A DNA stretch of 50,000 bases. Origin: Anaeromyces robustus (lineage: Eukaryota; Neocallimastigomycota; Neocallimastigomycetes; Neocallimastigales; Neocallimastigaceae). The translations under genes and the position numbers were made by a program. This document shows, one piece after another, positions 36,601 to 46,578 of the stretch. The stretch covers positions 32,501-82,500 of the forward strand of contig MCFG01000263.1 in NCBI GenBank assembly GCA_002104895.1, written 5' to 3'. The number at the start of each line of letters is the position of its first letter. The first letter of the stretch is position 1. The notes under the pieces were generated by a model, which worked only from the letters and a program-made list of their open reading frames with translations, was not told where the DNA came from and ran no database searches.

Positions 36601-39359
36601 ACGTTGTAAATATATTTATATTTAAAATATTTTAAATTAGATAATATATAAATATTTAATATATGTAACATATAATATTAAACCAAATATTAATTTATAT
36701 AAAATATTTTTTATATTTTTGAATAAATATAATTAATATTTACAATTTCTCAAGATTTATTAAATTACCAGTGACTTTTGGAATTGTGGTAACTTGATTA
36801 AAACGTAAGTCTCTTTATTATAATACATTAATATTATAATTATTTTAAATTATATAATATAATAATATATACATTTAATAAATTATAATAAATAAAATAT
36901 TACAAGATTTTTAAGTTTTTTTAAAAATGTTTATTATTATTTATTTTTTATATTTTTGATTAAATGTAATCAATACTTACAATTCATTAAGTTTTACTAA
37001 ATTACCAACTTCTTCAGGAAAAGTACTAATTTGATTACCAGATAAATATCTATATTATAATATATTTATATTTAAAATATTTTAAAATAGATAATATATA
37101 TATTTAATATAAGTAATATATAATATTAAACCAAATATTAATTTATATAAAATATTTTTCATATTTTTGAATAAATATAATTAATATTTACAATTTCTCA
37201 AGATTTTTTAAATTACCAATGACTTTAGGAATTGTGGTAATTTGATTAAAATGTAAGTCTCTTTATTGCAAAACATTGATATTATAATTATATTAAATTA
37301 TATAATATATACATTTAATAAATAATAATAAATAAAATGATAAAAAGATTTTTAAATTTTTATATAAAAATATTTTATTATTATTTTTTTTTTATATTTT
37401 TAATTAAATGTAATAAATACTTACAATTCATTAAGTTTTTTTAAATTACCAATTCCTTCAGGAAGTGTAGTAATTTGATTAACAGACAAGTCTCTACATT
37501 GTAAATATATTTATATTTAAAATATTTTAAATTAGATAATATATATATTTAATATATGTAATATATAATAATAAACCAAATATTTATTTATATAAAATAT
37601 TTTTTCATATTTTTGAATAAATATATTTAATATTTACAATTTCTCAAGATTTATTAAATTACCAATGACTTTAGGAATTGTAGTAATTTGATTAAATCGT
37701 AATTCTCTTTATTATAATACATTAATATTATAATTATTTTGAATTATGTAATTATAATATATATATATTTAATAAATAATAATTAATAAAATAATACAAA
37801 ATTATTAAATTTTTTATAAAAATATTTGTTAATATTTTTTTTCATATTTTTAATTAAATGTAATAATTAATACTTACAATGTAGTTAATTTTTTTAAATT
37901 AACAATTTCTTCAGGAAGAGTATTAATTTGATTAGTAGATAAAAATCTACATTATAATATATTTATATTTAAAATAATATATATATACTTAATATATGTA
38001 ATATATAATAATTAACACAAATATTTATTTATATAAAATATTTTTCATTTTTTTGAATAAATATATTTAATATTTACAATTTCTCAAGATTTATTAATTT
38101 ACCAATGCCTTTAGGAATTGTGGTAATTTGATTAAATCGTAATTCTCTATATTATTATACATTAATATTATAATTATTTTAAATTATATAATAAATAAAT
38201 ATATGTTTAATAAATAATAATAAATAATATACAAAAATTATTAAATTTTTATAAAACTATTTGTTATTATTTATTTTTTATATTTTTGATTAAATGTAAT
38301 CAATACTTACAATTCTTTAAGTTTTACTAAATTATCAATTTCTTCAGGAAGAGTATTAATTTGATTAGTAGATAAATATCTATATTATAATATATTTATA
38401 TTTAAAATATTTTAAAATAGATAATATATATATTTAATATATGTAATATATAATAATTAACACAAATATTTATTTATATAAAATATTTTTCATTTTTTTG
38501 AATAAATATATTTAATATTTACAATTCCTCAAGATTTATTAATTTACCAATGCCTTTAGGAATTGTGGCAATTTGATTAAATCGTAATTCTCTATATTAT
38601 TATACATTAATATTATAATTATTTTAAATTATATAATAAATAAATATATGTTTAATAAATAATAATAAATAATATACAAAAATTATTAAATTTTTATAAA
38701 ACTATTTGTTATGATTTATTTTTTAAATTTTTGATTAAATGTAATCAATACTTACAATTCTTTAAGTTTTACTAAATTACCAATTTCTTCAGGAAGAGTA
38801 TTAATTTGATTACCAGATAAATATCTATATTATAATATATTTATATTTAAAATATTTTAAAATAGATAATATATATATTTAATATATGTAATATATAATA
38901 ATAAACCAAATATTTATTTATATAAAATATTTTTCATATTTTTGAATAATATAATTAATATTTACAATTTCTCAAGATTTATTAAATTACCAATAACTTT
39001 AGGAATTGTGGTAACTTGATTAAAACGTAAGTCTCTTTATTATAATACATTAATATTATAATTATTTTAAATTATATATAATAATATATACATTTAATAA
39101 ATAATAATAAATAAAATAATACAAGATTTTTAAATTTTTATATAAAAATTTTTATTATTTTTTTTTATATTTGTGATTAAATGTAATCAATACTTACAAT
39201 GTATTAAGAATTTTTAAATTACCAATTCCTTCAGGAAGAGTAGTAATTTGATTATTATATAAGTATCTATATTTTTATATATATTATCATTTTAAATAAA
39301 AAAAATAACGAATTTTAATAAATAATAATAAATAATAAATTTTTTTGAAATTTTTTTTT

Positions 39360-39407
<48 letters not shown>

Positions 39408-40806
39408 TACAGTTTACTAATACATAAATTACCAATTTCTTTGGGAATATTAGTAATTTTATTATTTTCTAAATATCTAAATTGTTATATATATTGGTAT
39501 ATACATTACATTTTTGAATAAAAGTATATTATAATAAATAATAATAAATATTATAAATTTTTAAATATTTATAAATTTATTTTTTTTTTTATTTATTTTT
39601 GTATTTTTGAATAAATCTAATTTGATATTTACAACCAATTAAGTTTTTTTAATTCACCAATTTCTTTAGGAATAGTGGTAATTTTATTACTATTTAACCA
39701 TCTACATTATTATATATATTTTATTTTAAATAAAAAAAATATTAATAAATATCACAAATTTTCAAATATTCAAATATATATTTTTTCATAATTTTTTTTA
39801 AAAAAAAATAGTTAATACATACAATCTTTCAAGGTATATTAAATTACCAATTTCTTTAGGAATACTAGTAATTTGGTTATTATATAAGTATCTAAATTGT
39901 TATATACATTGTTATATTTAAATTAAATAAATATATATATATATATATATTATAATAATATATTTATAAATAATATAAAAATTCTAAATGCTTCTATATG
40001 TAATTTAATTTTTTTTTTATATTTTTTTTAGAAATACAATTAATACTTACAGCTCTCCAAGACGTGTTAAATTACCAATTTCTTTAGGAATATTGGTAAT
40101 TTCATTATATTCTAAATATCTAAATTGTTATATACATTGTAATATTTAAATAAGATAAAAATATATACATATCATTAATAATATATTTATAAATAATATA
40201 AAAATTCTAAATGTTTATATATGTAATTTAATTTTTTTTATGGTATTTAAAAAAATCTTACTAATACTTACAACTCCCAAAGTGATTCTAAATTACCAAT
40301 TTCTTTGGGAATTATAGTAATTTCATTTACACTCAAATCTCTATATTATTACATATAGATATTTTAAATTAGATAAATATTTAATAAATAATATAAAATA
40401 ATATTATATTAAATAATATTTAATAACATTATATTAAATAATATTAAATATTTACAAAATTTCTAAATTTTTTAATTCAAAGATTTTATTCGGAATTTCT
40501 TTCAGACCTTTATTATTAAGATAACTATTGAATAATATATATATTATTAAAAAATTTAAAATATTAATTAATTTTTTTAATATATTAATTTAATAAAATA
40601 GAAACATCTTTTTTTTAAAAAAAAATAACAAACAAAAATATTTTATAATATTTATATAGAAGATATTATTTTTAATATACATACACTTCAACAATTTCAG
40701 TTGCATTATTATTATTCAAACATTCAAGATTATAACAATTAATAGCAAAAATGCTATTGATAAATAATAAAGTTAATCCTAAAATGTATGAAATGTATAG
40801 CTTCAT
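30710..40806 (-). CDS. Gene C: secreted three-domain LRR protein
   Basis: Forty-seven exons encode 1140 residues and TGA (3423 nt, exactly in frame). Exon 1 (40806 to 40685) has a signal peptide ending near SIFA, then the N-cap INCYNLECLN. Three LRR domains follow, of 33, 4 and 6 repeats, joined by linker exons 33380-33478 and 32124-32291, and the C-terminal exon reads DFDFDDQLCEE. Thirty-seven exons are 69 nt; the others are in-frame length variants. All introns are phase 2. One weak point is exon 36067-36165, whose donor reads ATAAGT instead of GTAAGT; without splicing there, the frame stops at once, while skipping that exon keeps the frame. Domain layout, Thr-linker and tail match gene A. 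It is probably a secreted binding protein with an unknown ligand. Confidence 0.83.
32545..33478 (-). other. Gene C linker 1 and four-repeat domain 2
   Basis: Linker 33380-33478 reads LYLDEPFNNVPTIKC and then TNLKCIN; it keeps the Cys-x4-Cys N-cap but lacks the C-cap Cys. LRR exons are 33174-33242 (N-cap type), 32940-33008, 32738-32806 and 32545-32613. The last has the C-cap form EEICNL. Confidence 0.8.
33558..33608. repeat. AAT trinucleotide tract in a gene C intron
   Basis: About 50 bp of TAA repeats just downstream (in transcript sense) of the 72-nt exon donor. Confidence 0.8.
34493..35030 (-). repeat. Tandem exon+intron units of about 200 bp in gene C
   Basis: Exons 34493-34561, 34696-34764 and 34897-34965 share near-identical exon and intron DNA with spacings of 203 and 201 bp. 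Confidence 0.8.
36530..39266 (-). repeat. Six tandem two-exon units of about 445 bp in gene C
   Basis: Exons alternate between two types. One type starts at 36530, 36981, 37425, 37878, 38311, 38756 and 39198; the other at 36744, 37192, 37638, 38078, 38523 and 38966. Spacing is 433-453 bp within each type. Introns are also conserved. The pair of LRRs was amplified as a block. Confidence 0.85.
39358..39405. repeat. Poly-A tract (poly-U in the gene C transcript) next to a donor site
   Basis: A run of more than 40 A on the plus strand ends at the donor of exon 39411-39476. In the transcript the GTAAG donor is followed directly by a long U run. Confidence 0.85.
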
Positions 40807-41592
40807 TTTTATTATATTATATTTTACTTTTTTTATATTATATTTTATTAATTGTAAAAATAATTAATGATAATCTAAATTTTATAATAATTAATTATTT
40901 TTTAATAATTTTTATCTTTTATTATTTTTATTATTTAAGTTTTTTTATTTTCCCTTTTTTAATTTTTTATTTTTTTTTTAATTTTTTTTTTATTTTTTTT
41001 TTAATTTTTTTTTTATTTTTTTATTTTTTATTTTTTTATTTCTTTATTCTTTATTATCTATTTTATATTTTTATTTTTTTTTTTTGACTTTTTATTCTTT
41101 AATCTTTTTTTTTTATTTTTTTAATTTTTTTTATTTTTTTATTTCTTTTTATTTTTTTATTTCTTTATTCTTTATTATCTATTTTATACTTTTTTAATTT
41201 TTAATTAATTTCAAATGAAATTATTTTAAAATGATTTTATTTTTTATTTACTGTATTTATTGGATTATTCTTTATAAAATATATTTTACATTATTTATCT
41301 ATATATGATTATTATTTATTTTTTAGGTATTAAATTATTTATTTTTGTTTAAATTTAATTTTTATGTAGTACAAGAGAAGAATCTGAAATTTTAATTTAA
41401 ATTATACAAAAAATTAATTAATAAATTATTATTATTTATAATACAAATTGACATTACAACAGGTTCACAATTGGTTCGTTCATCCGATCTTTCCTCCAAA
41501 TTATTATTATTCATTTTTTTATTTAGCATTATTTTTTTGTTTATTTATAATTTAATTATTATTTATTTATTTATTTATTTATTTATTCATAT

Positions 41593-41643
<51 letters not shown>

Positions 41644-42415
41644 TTCATTCATATTAATAACAATACTATTCAATTGAATTTTTATTGGACCATAATTTGA
41701 TGTAACATTTTGAAATTTAATTAAATTTAGTTATAAAAAAATTTTGTTACCAAAATTTTTTAAAATTGTATCCCCAAAACAATACAATACAATATAATAT
41801 ATTATAATAATATATTATAAATGTATAATTATATTATAAAAGGTAGAATAACACAGAACACATAATAAATGATATATTGTATATTGTATATTAATTTTTT
41901 TTAGAGTTTTTTTTTTATATTTTTTTTTTGTTCTTAATTTTATATAAAATTTAAATTAAGTAAAAATTATTAATGTGATATATTAGATATATAATATGGA
42001 ATAAAAAAAAATTTTCTATATTACATTTGATAGTAGGGATAATAATAATAAATTAGTAATAATAATAAATTAATAATAATATTAAATTAATAATAATATT
42101 AAATGTATTTATATGTATTATATGATAAAACAAAAACCAATTTTGAACAATAAATTTAATTAAATCTTTAGTTAAATCATTTATATTAATTAAAAATTAT
42201 ATATTAAAATATATTATTCTATATTTATAATATTTAAAAAAACAAAATATTTTAATTCAAAAGTTTTTTGTTTCTAAATCTATTTTAATTTTGTATTTTT
42301 TTTTTTTTTATGTAAGAAATTTTAAAAATTATTAAATTAAAAATCTAAAATTTGTGATACAAATTCTATTAAAAAAATTAAATCAAATTAAATTGGAAAA
42401 TACTTTAAAATAATT

Positions 42416-42463
<48 letters not shown>

Positions 42464-42600
42464 ATTTAATTTATTAAATATTAAAAATTTTTTAAATATT
42501 AAAAAATAAATTATTTTAAACTAATAAATAAAATAAATTTGATATATATTAATAATATATATTAAATTGCTTTTTTGTCGTTTAAACAATATTATACTAA
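40807..42600. other. Spacer upstream of gene C
   Basis: T-rich low complexity (about 40920-41190), an ATTT microsatellite (about 41555-41645) and a poly-T run of about 45 (42418-42462). Open frames here are low-complexity and are not called. No promoter motif was recognised. Confidence 0.5.
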
Positions 42601-42630
42601 AGTAGCTTCATCGTTTCGACGAAATTTTAA

Positions 42631-43151
42631 ATGTCTTGTTTCAAAATTATTTTTATTACATTTTTTTACAATGTAATGAATTATCAATATTATTTATTAC
42701 TTTATTATTTAAAAAAATGTAAATTATTTTTTTTTAATTTATACTCATTAAATAATGATTTTTCAAATATTTTATCTAAAATTATTGAAATATTATCTAT
42801 TTTTAATATTATATTAACACTCCAAAAAATTAGAGTGTTGATAAAATAAATAAGCAAATGATAAAAATTTTAATTGATTATGCTCAAGAATATAATATAA
42901 TATTAGAAATTAATGAAAAAAATGAAAAAAGGACATTACCCGTCATTCTTAAAGGAAGTATTTCAATTATAAAATTATTAATTAATTATGCCAGTAAGTA
43001 TAATATTATTTTGGAAATTAATGAAAAAAATCATATTGAATTATATCCCTTTTATTTATGTACAGGTGATATTTATCCAGTATTCGATTATATAAACATT
43101 TTATCTTTACCTTTCAAATTATTTTTACCTATATTATATGTAAAAAATTAA
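42631..43151 (+). pseudogene. Ankyrin-repeat gene fragment
   Basis: The segment 42858-43151 reads MIKILIDYAQEYNIILEINE and, 34 residues on, IIKLLINYASKYNIILEINE. These are two ankyrin-type repeats of the form common in anaerobic fungi. The flanking frame at 42631-42849 (Leu/Ile-rich, ending KIRVLIK) stops just before them, and only two repeats are recognisable. It is most likely a degraded fragment; a short gene or an exon of a larger gene is possible. Confidence 0.55.
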
Positions 43152-43209
43152 CTAACTATCTAACTCCTTGTTGTTTAATTCATTTTTAGAATTATTCATA
43201 TCTATTTTA

Positions 43210-43256
43210 TTGTTATTTACATATTTATTTATTTATATATTTATTTATTTATATAT

Positions 43257-43335
<79 letters not shown>

Positions 43336-43360
43336 TTAATTTATTAATTTATTTATTAAT

Positions 43361-43415
<55 letters not shown>

Positions 43416-43418
43416 GTT
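43210..43418. repeat. ATTT tetranucleotide microsatellite
   Basis: About 200 bp of TTTA repeats with ATAT and TTAA interruptions, ending in TTAG repeats. Confidence 0.9.
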
Positions 43419-45040
43419 AGTTAGTTAGTTTAATTGTTTGTTTTTTATTTCTTGATATTTATACTTTAATTTTTAAACATAAAATAACGTAATTTATAAT
43501 AATATTTTGATAATGGATTATTTTTTTTACAGAGATTGATTATTTATATTATTATTATCAATAGCTCTGATAATGAAAAACAATAAAAGAATAGATAAAG
43601 CAATAGTGAGACTTATTGTTAACGGTTTTAATTCCTTATGCTTTTTTTTTGTTTAATTTTTTTTTCGTTCAATCCATAATGTTCAATAATTCTGACACTA
43701 TTAAGTATAGAAAGTCTTGAATTCATTATTTATTTTCAATTTAAAAATTATTGTAAAAATTTAATAAATTAAAAAAATTTTTAAATTAAACTATTTTTTT
43801 CACAAAATAAATTAATAATTTATTTTATTTTAAACTTTATTTTCTTTGTAAAAATAAATAAGTAAATAAATATATAAAAAATTATAAAAAAATATCATAA
43901 AATTATATATTAATATAAAATAAAAAATTACAATTAAAATAAAAAAAATGAATATTCTCATTTATTAAAAAGATAAAATATTAAAATTTATCTATAATTT
44001 TAAAATAATTTTTAATAATAGAAATTAAAATTAAAAAAATAATATAATAAGAAAAACATCAAATATTACCCATATTTTATTTTATTTTTTATAATACTTT
44101 TTCTGTTTAAAATAATTATAGTTAAAATTTTTTTTGATTTTAGTAATTACAAAATTAAAATAATATATATATTCACATAATTAATATTTATTATAATTAT
44201 CATTTAAAAATATATTTAATTGGTTAAACTTATTTTTCATAATTCATTGAAAATAATTAAAAATATAATTTTAATATTTAAAATAAAAATGTAATTTTTA
44301 TATTATTTATTGTATTAACAATATTATTATACTTCATTTTTATAATATATCTTTTAAAATTTATATTACAAATATTTTGTTTTATAGAAAATTCTTTTAA
44401 TAATATATTATAGATTTTGAAAAAAAAATTAAAAAAACATTATTTAATTATATTAATAATGGAAATGTAAGTTAAAAATATGTATTATTTAATTTAATGT
44501 AAAAATATGATATATTTATTTTTAACTTATATTTCATTATATATAAAAGTCAATAAAATCCTTATTAAATTATTTAAAAAATAAAAAAATAACTAAGTAT
44601 TTAAAACATTAAAAAAAGCAAAAAGTAATTATCTTTTTTTAAATTTTTATTTTTAATAAAAATAAAAAATTATTAAATAATAATAACAATACTTGTAGTA
44701 ATAGTAATAATAATATAATGAATAATATCAAATTTAATAGATAATAATAATAATAGTATTGATAAAATGAATATTAATTCTTTAATATATATATATAATA
44801 CATATTTGAAAATTAATATAAAAAAAATAGAAAGATATAGTATAAATTTAAAAAAATTATTATAAAAATAATAATAAAACTGCTATTTTTTTAATTAATT
44901 AATATATATTTATTTTATTTTATTATTATATTATTAATATTTTTGTTTATAATTATAATATTATAAATGAATATAGTCTATTGTATGGATATTTTTTTTA
45001 ATTATAAATATTTTTATATTTATTATTAAAAGTTTATTCA
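43419..45040. other. Spacer, no clear gene
   Basis: A/T-rich. A short exon-like stretch (about 44415-44468, FEKKIKKTLFNYINNGN before GTAAGT) cannot be linked to other exons. Otherwise nothing is supported. Confidence 0.4.
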
Positions 45041-45283
45041 TGTCAGAATAATATTTATTGTGTTTATCATAACATAATTAACTTATATTATTTATATAAA
45101 TAAATAACCCCTTAATATTATTGTATCAACCAATAGAAATAATATTTAATCTTTTATTAAATATAAATAGGAAATAAATTCTCTATTTATTCTTTTGATT
45201 AAGAAAGATAATATGTAGTAAATTATTATAAAATATAATAAAATATCTTAACATAAAATAATAAATATTTATATATTAATTTT
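45041..45283 (+). repeat. Dispersed ~243-bp repeat, copy 2
   Basis: Same start (TGTCAGAATAATATTTATTG), same end and same length as copy 1 at 15497-15739, with one mismatch seen (AAAGTATC versus AAAATATC). Flanks differ immediately on both sides, which defines the element ends. Confidence 0.9.
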
Positions 45284-45408
45284 GAAAATTCAAATGATTT
45301 GGTATTTGTATATATATGGTTAGGACGTTTCACATTATTTTTTTAAATATTTTTTATATACCTAGAAAAGATAATACTTAAATTTTTTTGGAATAATAAA
45401 AATAATAA

Positions 45409-45412
45409 TGAA

Positions 45413-45449
<37 letters not shown>

Positions 45450-45487
45450 TTAATAATAATAATAATAATAATAGTAATAATAATATT
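45409..45487. repeat. AAT trinucleotide tract
   Basis: AAT repeats with a few interruptions. The antisense open frame over it is low-complexity. Confidence 0.85.
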
Positions 45488-45634
45488 AAAATGATTTTTC
45501 ATAATAAAAATAATATATATAATAAATAATAAATTTAAATTATTTTGACAAAAATAAAATAAAATAAAATAAAATAAAATAAAATAAAATGTAATCATAC
45601 TATAAGTATTGAATCTGATAATATATATATATAT

Positions 45635-46345
45635 ATCGGATGAACTTATTTATCATTTTAATACAACTAATAGTTTCATTAAAAAAGACTCACAAGGTAT
45701 TACTAGCTTTACTGAAAATTCTATAATAAATATTACTGAATTCAATGAAAATTATAGAGTAATTTGTAGTAATTACAATCCACGTAATTGTAAAGGTAAT
45801 ACGTGCATATATAAATAATGGTAAAAGTAGGATTAAACCCTTTTATTGAACTTCCAGATATAAAGGATTATATCCATAGATATATTTTAGTTCCTTATGA
45901 GGATACTTTTGAAAATTTTATATATGAATATAATACCGATGAAACTATTTATGTATCTATTAATTGTAAAACCGATTCTCAGTGTTTTAATATATAAAAG
46001 TGTTAATAATACTTGTACATATAATGCAAACTCTGATGTTAAATAATGTGATCTCATATATAGAAAATATAATTTTTTTTCACATAATAAAGATGGTAGT
46101 GGATATCAACAATGTAAATGTATAGTTGATGAATACTTCACCAAAAATACAGAGAATTCTTTTAATAATTGTGACTATAATAGATGTTCAAAAATTCAAT
46201 ATATACCTTCTGAATTTGATTTAGCTGAAATAGATTTTCAATATGTTTGTTTTATGATAGGATTTGTTATTATTTTATTTTAATAATTTTTGGTTGTTGC
46301 TATAGTTATTGTGATATTAAATGTTATAAAAAAAAGAGATGATTA
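45635..46345 (+). pseudogene. Relic of a Cys-rich, membrane-anchored surface protein
   Basis: Readable stretches in shifting frames: SDELIYHFNTTNSF, NPRNCKGNTCIY, VSINCKTDSQCFNI, VNNTCTYNANSDV, SHNKDGSGYQQC and NNCDYNRCSK. They end in a hydrophobic stretch (FMIGFVIIILF) followed by CCYSYCDIKCYKKKR. This is the layout of a secreted Cys-rich ectodomain with a single membrane segment and basic tail. At least two frameshifts and several stops interrupt it, and no start or intron order can be set. Confidence 0.6.
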
Positions 46346-46578
46346 CTTTAATTTAAACTAATAAAATTAAATTTTATAATAAATTGCAATGTAATATTTA
46401 TATATTAATTTTATAATTAAATATGTATAAAAAGTAATCATGTCAAAAAAATATTTGAAAAAATATGGATTTTAAATTTTAAATGAATATATAATTGCAT
46501 ATAACCATCCTTTAAAATGATTTTTCCATAAATAAATAAATAAATATAAAAAAATAATATAATTATATATTACTAAAA

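Larger units (their letters stand above)
33618..40806 (-). other. Gene C domain 1: signal exon and 33 LRR exons
   Basis: In transcript order: 40685-40806, 40456-40524, 40272-40340, 40051-40119, 39823-39891, 39633-39701, 39411-39476, 39198-39266, 38966-39034, 38756-38824, 38523-38591, 38311-38379, 38078-38146, 37878-37946, 37638-37706, 37425-37493, 37192-37260, 36981-37049, 36744-36812, 36530-36598, 36323-36388, 36067-36165, 35845-35919, 35654-35719, 35472-35540, 35278-35346, 35086-35154, 34897-34965, 34696-34764, 34493-34561, 34296-34364, 34029-34097, 33819-33887 and 33618-33689. Repeats near 35.6-36.4 kb are the most degenerate. Confidence 0.8.

Noticed and set aside
40788-41677. Phe/Ile/Tyr-rich open frames upstream of gene C
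   Set aside because: They derive from T-rich low complexity and an ATTT tract; one overlaps the gene C start on the opposite strand.
44415-44470. Exon-like piece before GTAAGT (FEKKIKKTLFNYINNGN)
   Set aside because: No second exon or domain match could be linked; A/T-rich DNA gives such frames by chance.
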